Notes: generated from the letters alone by a model not told the origin. A stretch of DNA of 61,126 nucleotides from Petrotoga sp. 9PW.55.5.1 (GCF_003265365.1 NZ_AUPM01000066.1:1-61126); one strand, 5' to 3'; positions 45,738-55,473 are shown, counted from the stretch's first letter. Program-made: numbers and translations.

Positions 45738-48700
45738 TTACATTTTTATCTCTTTTGGGTCTATTGGTGGATTTTCTTCTAATTCCTTTAGAACAATTTC
45801 TATAGCTTTATCTAGTTGTGGATCTTTCCCTTCTTTGTAATCTTTTGGAGTTATATCAATTTCAATATCTGGATCCGTTCCATAATTTTCAACATTCCAA
45901 CCAACATCTTTAAACCAAAAAGCCATCTCTGGTTGAGTTGTGATGGTATTGTCTACTAAGGGATTTCTAGGCCATATTCCTACAACGCCTCCCCAGGTTC
46001 TTTTTCCTATTAATTTTCCGAGTTTCAGCAATTTAAAAGAGTGGCTGAATATATCTCCATCTGAACCAGCAAATTCATTGGTAATAGCTACCATGGGTCC
46101 TTTAACAGAATCATTTTGGTAAGTTTCTTCGACCATATATGGTGAAAAATCGAATCCTATAAACTTTCTATTCAATTTTTCTAAAATTAATGATGAGACA
46201 AATCCTCCACTATTTACTCTAACATCAATTATTAAGGCATCATGTTGAACTTCACTTAGAAAATTCCTATGAAATTCAGCAAATCCTTCAAATCCCATAT
46301 CTGGAATATGAACGTAACCAACCTTGTTACTTGTTTTATCATGAACATATTTTTTATTAGTTTCAACCCATTCTCTGTACCTTACGGGTGTTTCATCTTT
46401 TAATGTTTTGATTATAGATGTTTTCTTTTTTTCAAGGTTATCTCCATCAGTTACGATAATTTCGACGTTTTGATTATAATAATTAATTAACAACTCATTT
46501 GGTGTTTTTTCATTAAGGCTTTGACCGTTTATAGAAAGGATATAATCTCCTTCTTTAATATTTGCACCAGGTTCTAACAATGGAGGTTTATTTGATTCGT
46601 CCCATATATCTCCCTTAACTATGTGAGATATTTTATATAAATTTTTTACTTCGTCGAATATGAGATCTGCTCCTAAATAACCAATTTTGTAAACAGGTTT
46701 AGGTTTGTAATCTCCGCCAAATTCATATGCATGAGAAGATTTTAATTCTCCCTGCATTTCCCAAATGAGATCTGAAAACTCATTTCTAGAAGCAATTCTT
46801 TCTACTAATGGGTAATATCTTTTTAAGATCTCATCCCAATTAATTTCTTTTAGTTTTTCTTTATTCCAAAAATAGAATTTTTGTAATCTCCATGCTTCGC
46901 ATATCATTTGCTTCCATTCAGCTAAAGGATCAACCTCTAATTTTATTCTACTTAAATCTATCCAACCCGATTTTCTGGAATATTTTTTTGTTTCGTCTTT
47001 TTCATCTTCGGATGGAGGATTTGCAGTTGATAGTACCCTTAACTGTTCATCAATTCTAATTATAATTTTTTGAGTATCTTGGGTAATAATAAAGTCAGTT
47101 ACACCATCCATGAAAGTCTTTTCTTCTTTATCTTTTAGATCATAATATTTCAGAGTATAATGAGCGGGTTTTGAAGATAACATATCTTCTTCATCGTCTA
47201 ACTCTCCTTTGATGGGAGCTATCGTGTAAAAAACTTTATCTTTTGTAGCTTGTATGTCTATATATCTTTCTTCAGAAACGGGGAAAGGAATAATTCTTTG
47301 AGATATATTATCAAAATCGATTTCTATTTTTAAGTCTTCTTCTTTTTCATGTTCGCCAGATTGTTCATCAGATTTTTCTTCTTCCCCTTTCTCTCTAAAA
47401 CGTTCATCAAAAGGAGAAAAGACGTCTTTTCTTAAGGTTATTAAATAAGGTTTCATTCCTTTTGTAAAACTTATATTGAACTGTAGATTATCTGATACAG
47501 GGTTGAATATTCTATAAGATAAAAAGTAAAGATAATCACCGTTAGGATCAAAAATAGGGTTGATATCCATAAGAATTGGATCAGTTACTTGTTGACTTTT
47601 ATCTTTATTTATATCGTAAATAAAAATAGCGGTTTGTTTTTTATTTATATTTTTTGAATAAGCTATCCAGTTACCATCTGGAGAGAAAGAAAATCCAATT
47701 ATTGGTCCCATAGAATTTTTGTCGATTTCTATCTTTGATTTGTTTTTTAAATCTATCAATATAAGCTCATTTCTTTGGTTGGTTAATAAAATGGATTCTT
47801 CTTTAGGTGAAGGAATTATTTCAACAACTCGGCCTAAATCATTTTCATCTATTTTGGAAAGAAGATTATTTTTTAGGTCATAGATTTCTAAATGTTCTTT
47901 GTTTTCTTCATCGCTAACGGTTACGATTTTTTCTTCTTTTATATTCAAATAGGTTGAAAGTCTGTATCTAATACCGTGTTTTTTGCCAATTTGTTTTACA
48001 GCTCCAAACCAGTTTTCAAAATAAAAACTTTTTCCTCTGTGAGTAGTTAAAAGCTTTTCACCGTTTTTATTTGAAGAAAAGGTTTCAAAATAATGTTCAG
48101 CATCTACGAATTTTCTATTTCTTTGTGGCAGGGTGCTATAATACTGAATCTCAATTTTTTTTGTTTCATCTTTTGATACATCTAATAAATAAATATCTGC
48201 TCCGGCATGATAAGAAATATAATTCCCGTCAGTTTTAGCGTTGCGAACATAAAATTCTGTATGATTAGTATGCTTTTTGAGATCTTTCCCATCTATCGTA
48301 CAAGAATATATATTAGCAACATCTTCATGGTCTGATATAAAGTATATTCTGTCTTGTATCCACATTGGATTTGCTAAATTTGATTTGATATCAATCAATT
48401 TTTTAAATTCATAGTTGCCCTCTTTATCAATCAACAATTCTCCAGCCGTTCCACCTCTGTAATTCTTCCAACGAGCTGGTTCGCTAGTTTTTCTTCCCAG
48501 CACCACTCCTTTTTCTTTCCCAAAGTCTATCTCTGTCGATATTCCATAATCAAGTTGCTTAATTTTTCTCTTATCTTTTATATCTACTTCCCATATTGCA
48601 GTTATTCTAGAAAAAGGTTGTTTGTAATTTGAGGAAAAAATTATATTCTCATCTTTCCATCCTAAGACTTTGCTATTAGTTCCAAAAAAGGTTAATCTCT

Positions 48701-48944
48701 TTGGAACACCTCCAGTCGAAGGTATTAAATAAACATCAGGAACTCCCTCATCTCTCCCTGTAAATGCTATCCACTTCCCGTCTTTAGAAAAAGAAAGATC
48801 TGAAATTTCTCCGGCGTTGGTTGTTAGTCTTCTTGCGATTCCTCCTTGAGTTGAAACTATCCAAATGTCATCTTCAGCAACAAAAGCAATACTATCTTTA
48901 AAAACTGTAGGATAACGATAATACCCATTGAAACATTCACTCAT
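45738..48944 (-). CDS. tri: Tricorn protease
   Basis: A 1,068-residue peptidase of family S41 that trims peptides released by larger proteases. In order: beta-propeller repeats (about 1-650, several PDGNWIAYS-like blades), a PDZ domain (about 770-840, EGDYILSINGQ) and the catalytic core. The four catalytic positions of archaeal Tricorn (Ser745, His746, Ser965, Glu1023) match Ser737-His738 (SSHAYEFGG), Ser961 (FAGSDGD) and Glu1019 (NVENYG), so it should be active. There is no signal peptide. An acidic linker rich in E and D lies near residues 515-545. Confidence 0.94.
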   Translation of the reverse strand: MSECFNGYYRYPTVFKDSIAFVAEDDIWIVSTQGGIARRLTTNAGEISDLSFSKDGKWIAFTGRDEGVPDVYLIPSTGGVPKRLTFFGTNSKVLGWKDENIIFSSNYKQPFSRITAIWEVDIKDKRKIKQLDYGISTEIDFGKEKGVVLGRKTSEPARWKNYRGGTAGELLIDKEGNYEFKKLIDIKSNLANPMWIQDRIYFISDHEDVANIYSCTIDGKDLKKHTNHTEFYVRNAKTDGNYISYHAGADIYLLDVSKDETKKIEIQYYSTLPQRNRKFVDAEHYFETFSSNKNGEKLLTTHRGKSFYFENWFGAVKQIGKKHGIRYRLSTYLNIKEEKIVTVSDEENKEHLEIYDLKNNLLSKIDENDLGRVVEIIPSPKEESILLTNQRNELILIDLKNKSKIEIDKNSMGPIIGFSFSPDGNWIAYSKNINKKQTAIFIYDINKDKSQQVTDPILMDINPIFDPNGDYLYFLSYRIFNPVSDNLQFNISFTKGMKPYLITLRKDVFSPFDERFREKGEEEKSDEQSGEHEKEEDLKIEIDFDNISQRIIPFPVSEERYIDIQATKDKVFYTIAPIKGELDDEEDMLSSKPAHYTLKYYDLKDKEEKTFMDGVTDFIITQDTQKIIIRIDEQLRVLSTANPPSEDEKDETKKYSRKSGWIDLSRIKLEVDPLAEWKQMICEAWRLQKFYFWNKEKLKEINWDEILKRYYPLVERIASRNEFSDLIWEMQGELKSSHAYEFGGDYKPKPVYKIGYLGADLIFDEVKNLYKISHIVKGDIWDESNKPPLLEPGANIKEGDYILSINGQSLNEKTPNELLINYYNQNVEIIVTDGDNLEKKKTSIIKTLKDETPVRYREWVETNKKYVHDKTSNKVGYVHIPDMGFEGFAEFHRNFLSEVQHDALIIDVRVNSGGFVSSLILEKLNRKFIGFDFSPYMVEETYQNDSVKGPMVAITNEFAGSDGDIFSHSFKLLKLGKLIGKRTWGGVVGIWPRNPLVDNTITTQPEMAFWFKDVGWNVENYGTDPDIEIDITPKDYKEGKDPQLDKAIEIVLKELEENPPIDPKEIKM

Positions 48945-48992
48945 TTAAAGCTCCCCCTTTATATTTTGATGATTAATTACACTGGTTCTAAA

Positions 48993-50357
48993 TTAAAGAT
49001 TTTCATATAAGAATTGTATTAAATCATTTTCAAAATCTTTTGCCTTATAGACATTAAATGGGAAGTTATTTTCCATCAAAGTGAATAAGTAATAATTCCC
49101 ATCAGTGCTTTTGAATATTCCACTAATTGCGGAATCATAATATAAAGATCCTGTTTTACCCCATATGCCGAAATTAAATCTGTTTTTTAATGTGCTTTCT
49201 TCGTCAGGAGATGCTAAAAGATCTAAAAACTCTGTTCCATATTTAGAGTATAAATAATAAAGAATATCATTTATCAACTTTGGAGAGAACATGTTATACA
49301 TTGATAAACCACAACCATCTTTTAAAACATAGCTTTCTGGTTTGTAACCAAGTGTTTCCTCTATTACCTGTTTAAAATATTTTTCAGAATCTTCGATAGT
49401 TCCTTTTCCGTAAATCGCACCTAAGTTTCTAAAAAGCTGCTCTGCTATTTGATTATCACTTTTTTTTAACATTTGTTGGATTATTTCCATGAGTGGAGGA
49501 GAATAGTGGGTGTAAAGGAGATTAGCGTTTGGTGGAACTACATCATAGATAATATCTCCATAGAAATCGACTCCTATTTCCGAGAGTATTAAAGTAGTCA
49601 AAAAACTTATGTAATCTTTTATTTCATTGTTTGTTTTATATTTAAACGATTCATGACTTTGTTGCCAAATATTTAATGAGGCAATCTGTGGTTGTGGATC
49701 ATCCCACATCCAACCTCTCCCAAAACCTTCTTCTTTTAAATAAGAATAATCAAAAATGATATCTCCATAAATTTTTTCAATCCCCCTATCTACAGTCGCT
49801 CGTTTCAAAATTTCTTTGTATTGATCATTTTTTAAAACAGGATCTCCGAACCCTTTTATATAAAGATTTCCTCGAAAATTTGTATTTATTTCACCAGTTT
49901 TGTATATCTTTGTTTCAAATTTATAATTGTCTCCTAAGCTTTCTAATGAAACCATAGCGGTAATCAATTTGGTTAAAGATGCAGGTATGAATAATTTTTC
50001 TGAATTATATTCAAATAGAACGGTATTACTATTAAGATTTCTCAACTCAAATCCGACAAATCCATTAAACTCATTTAATTTAGAAAGAATTTCTATAGAA
50101 ATTGTTGAATCTAGTGTGGGTTCTTGAGGAATATCTTCAGTATAGGAGGGTTTATAAGATTCAATTGGTTCTCTGATTATATCAGTCGTAGGAGGTATAG
50201 TTTGGATTTTTTCTAACGCTTCTTCATCTCTTATTAAGGGAGTTCTAGAAGATATTGGGGCTGATAAAACATTTGTACAAAATAGTAATATAAAAAAGAA
50301 TAAAAAAACTTTTGAAAAGTTCTTTTTATTAGAAATATTATGCTTGATATATATCAC
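48993..50357 (-). CDS. dacB: D-alanyl-D-alanine carboxypeptidase/endopeptidase (PBP4, family S13)
   Basis: A 454-residue exported penicillin-binding protein. An N-terminal hydrophobic segment (about 14-32) ending at LSA looks like a signal peptide. Active-site motifs are SLTK (Ser127, Lys130), SDN in KKSDNQIAEQL and KTGS near the C-terminus. It would trim peptidoglycan peptides. The GTG start overlaps the tetR stop (GTGA) and the SD GGAG; an ATC at 50348 has an 8-base spacing from that SD, so the exact start is unsure. Confidence 0.9.
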   Translation of the reverse strand: MIYIKHNISNKKNFSKVFLFFFILLFCTNVLSAPISSRTPLIRDEEALEKIQTIPPTTDIIREPIESYKPSYTEDIPQEPTLDSTISIEILSKLNEFNGFVGFELRNLNSNTVLFEYNSEKLFIPASLTKLITAMVSLESLGDNYKFETKIYKTGEINTNFRGNLYIKGFGDPVLKNDQYKEILKRATVDRGIEKIYGDIIFDYSYLKEEGFGRGWMWDDPQPQIASLNIWQQSHESFKYKTNNEIKDYISFLTTLILSEIGVDFYGDIIYDVVPPNANLLYTHYSPPLMEIIQQMLKKSDNQIAEQLFRNLGAIYGKGTIEDSEKYFKQVIEETLGYKPESYVLKDGCGLSMYNMFSPKLINDILYYLYSKYGTEFLDLLASPDEESTLKNRFNFGIWGKTGSLYYDSAISGIFKSTDGNYYLFTLMENNFPFNVYKAKDFENDLIQFLYENL

Positions 50358-50959
50358 TCCTTTTGTAAATTAGAATTATAAGATAATGCCGATTGAATAA
50401 GTTTTGTGTAATTATTCAAAACTTCCTTAAAATCATGATCTTTTAACATCAATCCCATACCTTTTGTTATCGAAGTTAAAAATTCAAGTATATATTCAGC
50501 TTGAACATCTTTTCTGATCTCTCCCAAAGATTGAAACTCTTTTATTTTTTCGACGATCACTTTCCCGAATCTCTGGTAATAATAATAGTTTATTATTCCT
50601 GAAATTCGTCTATTTTGGAAAATATCTTCTATAGGGTACTCTTTCAAAAGTTCTTTTACGTCAAAGTTTAAATGTGAAATGAAATCTAAGACCTCTCTAA
50701 AAGATTTAAAATCATCAACATACTTTTTAAAAGGGACATAAAACTCATCTAAAATACTTTGAATCACTACTATAATAAAATCATCTTTTTTCCCAAATTT
50801 TTTGTAAACAGTAGATTTACTTAGATTAGCATCAGAAATTACCTTTTCATAATTAAAATTAGTTAAACCCTTATTTAGAAGTTCCGCTTTTGACAAATCC
50901 AAAAGTTTTGTAATTTTAAACTGGGTGTTTCTAGTTACTTTGTGCCTTTGTTTAACCAT
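50354..50959 (-). CDS. TetR-family transcriptional regulator
   Basis: About 201 residues. The N-terminal helix-turn-helix (about 15-60) reads LTNFNYEKVISDANLSKSTV then YKKFGKKDDFI, a clear TetR pattern; the ligand domain is of no recognised class. ATG 50959 lies 7 bases after GGAGAG; an ATG at 50974 overlaps the upstream part of this site. It is the first gene of an apparent tetR-dacB unit, with tricorn downstream, and probably represses itself at the palindrome just upstream. Confidence 0.88.
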   Translation of the reverse strand: MVKQRHKVTRNTQFKITKLLDLSKAELLNKGLTNFNYEKVISDANLSKSTVYKKFGKKDDFIIVVIQSILDEFYVPFKKYVDDFKSFREVLDFISHLNFDVKELLKEYPIEDIFQNRRISGIINYYYYQRFGKVIVEKIKEFQSLGEIRKDVQAEYILEFLTSITKGMGLMLKDHDFKEVLNNYTKLIQSALSYNSNLQKE

Positions 50960-50978
50960 TTTATTTCTCTCCATTTTT

Positions 50979-51009
50979 CATAATGATTATGCTTTATATA
51001 ATCATTATG
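50979..51009. promoter_or_regulatory. Palindromic operator upstream of the TetR gene
   Basis: Two perfect 11-bp arms, CATAATGATTA (50979-50989) and TAATCATTATG (50999-51009), flank a 9-base spacer. The site lies 20 bases upstream of the tetR ATG, where a TetR dimer would block its own promoter. Confidence 0.7.
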
Positions 51010-51091
51010 TAGTTGTATTATCGATCATACACAATTATATATTATTTACTTAATATAGCTTTTTATATACTTGACTATTTTATTAAACATC

Positions 51092-51135
51092 ATATAATAC
51101 ATATACATTATATAATACATATACATTATATAATT
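51092..51135. repeat. 18-bp tandem repeat
   Basis: The unit ATATAATACATATACATT occurs at 51092-51109 and 51110-51127 exactly, with a partial third copy (ATATAATT) to 51135. The first copy contains the -10 box of a promoter-like sequence. Confidence 0.85.
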
Positions 51136-51358
51136 CCTATTTTTCTTATAACCGATTATTTTTTTATTCATGATTTATAAAAAAACGCTTCTTTATAGCA
51201 GGCCCTATAATGAATTTTACTGGAATGGAATGAAATAATTTATATCTAAAATAATAACTCTCATCTCAGGGGCTATAAAAAAGAGGTTGTCTAAAAAGCC
51301 GATTTATACTATATTTAAAGGGATATTTTTTAAACTATTTATCTTTATTCTTGATATA

Positions 51359-51384
51359 TGTCGGAAAACCTAAGTTTTCCGACA
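51359..51384. terminator. Perfect hairpin, possible terminator or element end
   Basis: TGTCGGAAAAC (51359-51369) and GTTTTCCGACA (51374-51384) form an 11-bp stem with a CTAA loop, followed by ATATTTTCTC. There is no clean T-run, so it may be a weak terminator for a transcript from 51.1 kb or a relic of a mobile element. Confidence 0.45.
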
Positions 51385-51751
51385 ATATTTTCTCATCTTT
51401 CATCTTTTTCGATAGTATTTATATATATTTTTTCTTAGAAAAATTTTCTTCGATTTTTTAATAATTTAACCATATTAAAATTTCTAAATTTTCTATCTTA
51501 GTACGATTCATTGAGTACAGAAAGTATAATTAGAAATTTTTCAAAGAACCAACCAAAAATATCGATTTTTTATAATGCATATTAATTTGTCTTATTATAT
51601 AATTATTATATAAAAATATAAAATTTATAAACTATATTATATAAAATATGTATGCAAAGAAAATATCATTATAAACATAGCAAGATACAATATAAATAAA
51701 AATATACAATGCATAATTCACATTTCTTTTTTCGAATATAATTACCGAAAA

Positions 51752-52900
51752 TTAAGAATCTAAATTTTCAATAAAATACTTATGCAACTTTACCTTTAAT
51801 TCAAAGCCGAGATCTCTAAGAACTTTATCTAGCGCTTTTAAAGTTAGGTAGAGTTTATCTTCATAACAATTTTCTCCCATATGACCTATTCTAAACACTT
51901 GATTTTTTAAAAAATCAAACGCTCCACCGATCATTATGTTATGTTCGCTAAGCATCTTATTATAAATATCTTTAAAAGAAGTCCCTTTAGGTAAAACTAC
52001 GGTAGTTACTGTATTTGAAAAACCATCTTTTGGATACAATTCAAGCCCACCTGATAATAAACTTTTTCTTACTGCATTAGCTATCTTTTTATGACGTTCT
52101 ACACGATCATTATCTTTGAGTAATCTTTCAACTGCAACACTAAAACCAAATATATCACTTATAGGAGGCGTATATGGGAACCATTTATCTTCGTACCAAC
52201 TCTTCCAATTGGCAAGGTTCACATAGAATCCGGTAATTGGAGTTTTTCTATCTAAAATTATTTTCCAAGCCTTTTGACTAATACTTAAAAAAGTAATACC
52301 AGGAGGTGCAGACAAACATTTTTGTGAACCTCCCAAAAGAATATCTATATCCCATTTATCTGTCTCGATTTCTTCTCCCCCTATAGAAGAAACAGCATCT
52401 ACTATCGAAAGAATACCGTATTTTTTTAATAAGGAGTTTATTTGTTCAATAGGATTAGTAATTCCTGAAGGAGTTTCACAATGTACAAAAGTTGCTAATT
52501 TAAAATCGTGATTTTTCTCTAAGAAATCTTCCAAAGTTTTCACATCAATTGCTTTTCTATAGTCAGAAGTAAAATATTCTACCTCTCCACCATACATCTT
52601 TAAAAAATCACCAAAACCCTTCCCAAAAATTCCGTTTTCTATACAAAGCACTTTATCACCTGATTCAACCAACGAAGCACATGCTGCTTCTAGTCCTAAT
52701 ATTCCTTCTCCAGAAAGTATTAAAACCTCGTTTTCCGTATTCAACAGTTGCTGCAGCTTTTCACATGTTTCTTTATAATATTCATAGAAGTTAAGATCCA
52801 AATCTGGATTTGTTATCTTTTGAGATAGAGCATCTCTCACCTCTTCACTTACATAAGTTGGCCCCGGCGTCATAATCATTGGAACAGTTGGAAACTTCAA
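51752..52900 (-). CDS. PLP-dependent aminotransferase (alanine-glyoxylate / serine-pyruvate type)
   Basis: About 382 residues, class V aminotransferase fold. The N-terminal MIMTPGPTYVSEEVRDAL, the glycine/serine stretch LILSGEGILGLEAA, and the PLP lysine in GGSQKCLSAPPG are typical of the alanine-glyoxylate/serine-pyruvate group; VDAVSSIGGEEIE supplies the Asp that contacts the cofactor. Amino donor and acceptor cannot be told. ATG 52906 is only 2 bases from GGGAG; TTG 52900 is 8 bases away and is preferred. Confidence 0.9.
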   Translation of the reverse strand: MKFPTVPMIMTPGPTYVSEEVRDALSQKITNPDLDLNFYEYYKETCEKLQQLLNTENEVLILSGEGILGLEAACASLVESGDKVLCIENGIFGKGFGDFLKMYGGEVEYFTSDYRKAIDVKTLEDFLEKNHDFKLATFVHCETPSGITNPIEQINSLLKKYGILSIVDAVSSIGGEEIETDKWDIDILLGGSQKCLSAPPGITFLSISQKAWKIILDRKTPITGFYVNLANWKSWYEDKWFPYTPPISDIFGFSVAVERLLKDNDRVERHKKIANAVRKSLLSGGLELYPKDGFSNTVTTVVLPKGTSFKDIYNKMLSEHNIMIGGAFDFLKNQVFRIGHMGENCYEDKLYLTLKALDKVLRDLGFELKVKLHKYFIENLDS

Positions 52901-52953
52901 ATGCATCACTCCCAAATAAATATTAAGATATTACTATACTAAATATTTTATTA

Positions 52954-53637
52954 TTAAAATAAAGTATTTTTTACTTCTGGAATTAGATTACTCTTCGAAT
53001 TATTTTTTGGCGAATTTACTTTATTGCTAACCTGGTATAACTCTATCTCATCATCATCTTTTGCTCTAAGCAATCGTTTCAGATTATCAAAAGAATTCTT
53101 AGTATCTATCCATTTTTCTACTTCTTCTTTTTCTAGCATTACAGGCATCCTATCATGAATTTGAGAAATTTTTTCATTCGCATCTGTTGTAATTATAGTA
53201 CACGTATACAGCTCATTATTGTTATCAATTTGCCAGGTATCGTATAATCCAGCAAAACAAAATAATCTTCCATCTTTTAATTTTATAAAATATGGAATTT
53301 TGCTATGCCCTTCTATTCTCCATTCATAAAAACCATTAGCCACTATTCCACATCTCTTTGAATTAACTAAATGTTTGAAACTTTTCTTGTCAGTTAAAGT
53401 TTCAGCCCTAGCATTTATCATCTTATAACCTATGTTTGTATCCTTTGACCAAGAAGGGACAAGGCCCCAACGGAACTTATCTAAAACAACCTTTTCTTCT
53501 TTTTCAAATACAACCAAAACTTCGTTTGAAGGTGCAATGTTGTAACTTGGCATGTATTCATCTATCAAAACAAGTTCAATACCAAAAGTCTGTATTATTT
53601 CTTCGAATGGTGAATAGGTAACAAATCTTCCACACAC
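52954..53637 (-). CDS. yedK: SRAP / HMCES-family abasic-site DNA-protein crosslinking protein
   Basis: About 227 residues. These proteins shield abasic sites in single-stranded DNA by forming a thiazolidine link through Cys2. The open frame begins at GTG 53646, but starting at GTG 53637 puts the invariant cysteine at position 2 (MCGRF), which the chemistry requires. Also seen are NARAET, GFYEWR (Glu) and the catalytic-loop His in QIHDRMPVML. It stands alone next to the ars genes. Confidence 0.93.
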   Translation of the reverse strand: MCGRFVTYSPFEEIIQTFGIELVLIDEYMPSYNIAPSNEVLVVFEKEEKVVLDKFRWGLVPSWSKDTNIGYKMINARAETLTDKKSFKHLVNSKRCGIVANGFYEWRIEGHSKIPYFIKLKDGRLFCFAGLYDTWQIDNNNELYTCTIITTDANEKISQIHDRMPVMLEKEEVEKWIDTKNSFDNLKRLLRAKDDDEIELYQVSNKVNSPKNNSKSNLIPEVKNTLF

Positions 53638-53843
53638 TAATTTCACAACCTTTAAACTAATATATTTCTTAATTATTCAAATTATATCATACAAAATCAA
53701 GAGTATTAGTAGGAATAGACAATACCGTTTTTTGGTTTTTAATAATATATTTTTAAATATTTTACATTAAAAAATATAAATTATGATATTATTATATGAG
53801 TATAATCGTATATAGTAATATAAAGGGGGTGAATATTCAATTA

Positions 53844-54242
53844 ATGGAGGAACTTTTTAAGTCTCTTGGAGATGAAAATAGACTAAGAATTTTAAATTTA
53901 TTGATGGAGCAGAAACTTTGTGTTTGTGAATTGGAAGTACTTCTTGAAATGACTCAATCTAATGTTTCTAGGCATTTAAGTAAGCTTAAAACCAATGGGG
54001 TTATTTCTTCTTCAAAAGATGCTCAATGGGTGTATTATAAGATAAACCCTGAATTTAAAAAAGAGAACGGTTTACTTTATGAGTATTTAAAAGAAAAATT
54101 TCAAGAAAATACTTTATATATTTCAGATATTGAGAGATACAAAAAGTACAAAAAACATAATATGAATTGTCGCTTGATTAAGAATGATAAAAAGAATGTA
54201 CTAAAAATTCTGGCTCAGGAGGTACAAAATGGCGAAGAATAA
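53844..54242 (+). CDS. arsR: ArsR-family arsenic-responsive repressor
   Basis: About 132 residues of winged helix. The metal site KLCVCELEVLL has the CVC pair that binds As(III) in ArsR, and the recognition helix is TQSNVSRHLSKLKTNG. The C-terminal tail (residues 95-132) is lysine-rich with one further Cys. The start is uncertain: the open frame begins at 53796, GTG 53829 overlaps the SD AAAGGGGG, and ATG 53844 (14 bases from it) gives the usual N-terminus. It overlaps acr3 by 14 bases. Confidence 0.9.
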   Translation: MEELFKSLGDENRLRILNLLMEQKLCVCELEVLLEMTQSNVSRHLSKLKTNGVISSSKDAQWVYYKINPEFKKENGLLYEYLKEKFQENTLYISDIERYKKYKKHNMNCRLIKNDKKNVLKILAQEVQNGEE

Positions 54243-55304
54243 AATTAACACAAATGAAGAATTGAAAATAGCTAATGAAATGGGGATCTTTGAACGTTAT
54301 CTAACAGTTTGGGTTATACTCTGTATTATTGTAGGAATTATGATTGGAAATTGGATTCCTATTATACCTGAAACTCTTAGTAAATTTGAATATGCAAATG
54401 TTTCTATTCCCGTAGCGATATTAATATGGTTAATGATTTATCCTATGATGCTCAAAATTGATTTTTCAAGTATTGTAAACGCTACAAAAAAGCCTAAAGG
54501 AATGACAGTAACTACTATTACTAATTGGTTAATTAAACCTTTTACAATGTATTTGATCGCAACTTTTTTCTTCAAAATAGCTTTTAATGGTTTGATTTCT
54601 CCAAATTTAGCGGAAGAATATTTAGCAGGGGCAGTACTTTTAGGTGCGGCACCGTGCACAGCAATGGTTTTTGTTTGGAGCCATCTTACAAAAGGAGATC
54701 CAGCTTATACTTTAGTTCAAGTAGCAATTAACGATTTAATATTATTATTTGCTTATACTCCGATAGTTGCCTTATTATTAGGAATAAGTAATATAACCGT
54801 ACCTTATGATACTTTGTTTTTATCTGTAGTATTATTTGTTGTTATTCCACTACTTTTGGGATATTTATCAAGGAAATATATAATTAAAAATAAGGGTAAA
54901 GAATATTTTGAAAATGTGTTCTTAAAAAAATTTGACAATACTACAATAATAGGACTACTACTCACATTGATTATCATATTTTCCTTTCAAGGTGAAACTA
55001 TTTTAAATAATCCGATTCATATCGTACTTATTGCAATACCTTTGATTATACAAACATTTTTAATATTTTTTGTTGCTTACTTATGGGCAAAAGTGTGGAA
55101 GATAAAACACAGCATCGCAGCACCTGCAGCATGATCGGAGCAAGTAATTTTTTTGAGTTGGCGGTTGCTGTTGCTATTTCAATTTTCGGATTACAATCGG
55201 GAGCAACACTCGCTACTGTCGTGGGTGTATTAGTAGAAGTTCCAGTAATGCTGACTCTTGTAAAAATTGCTAATAAAACCAGATATTTGTTTCAAAAAAG
55301 TTGA
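54229..55304 (+). pseudogene. acr3: Arsenite efflux pump Acr3, interrupted by a one-base frameshift
   Basis: The first frame (54229-55134) encodes 301 residues with the membrane helices of Acr3 and the conserved cysteine of PCTAMVFVWSHL, then stops at SIAAPAA. The missing end, [20 protein letters not shown] and onward to 55304, is encoded in the next frame from about 55132. Restoring one base near 55130 gives a single protein of about 358 residues, the normal family length. No slippery heptamer is seen there, so a real mutation or a sequencing error is likelier than programmed shifting. Start: ATG after CAGGAGG. Confidence 0.85.
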
Positions 55305-55473
55305 CTATAGTCTTATAAAAGAGGTATCAGATCGGTTCTATTCCCGTATAATGAAAGGAATCATCTTAAATTAACCTCTTGAAAGAGCTATACGTAATCA
55401 CCCTTCATGGAAATTGGAAAAGAATCATAAGGAGTAAATCATGAAGTTGAAAATGGAAGATTATTATTTATAG

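Larger units (their letters stand above)
51010..51751. other. AT-rich region with no gene
   Basis: About 740 bases with no convincing open frame and A+T well above the rest of the window. Within it: a plus-strand promoter-like pair, TTGACT (51071-51076) and TATAAT (51093-51098) with 16-base spacing; two and a half copies of an 18-base tandem repeat (51092-51135); a perfect 11-bp hairpin at 51359-51384; and a phrase at 51281-51298 (GAGGTTGTCTAAAAAGCC) that resembles insertion-sequence ends but has no partner. Confidence 0.6.

Noticed and set aside
43575-45740. CRISPR array near cas6
   Set aside because: No regularly spaced repeats of 25-40 bases were seen on either side of cas6 or elsewhere in the window.
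51281-51298. Insertion-sequence end-like phrase
   Set aside because: No inverted partner and no transposase frame were found nearby, so it is noted only within the AT-rich region.
55100-55140. Programmed frameshift in acr3
   Set aside because: No slippery heptamer or stimulating hairpin is visible, and family members do not use one; a mutation or sequencing error is simpler.
55441-55473. Ten-codon open frame with a good SD (AAGGAG) after acr3
   Set aside because: Too short to call a gene; it may be the start of a gene cut off by rearrangement, but nothing recognisable follows.
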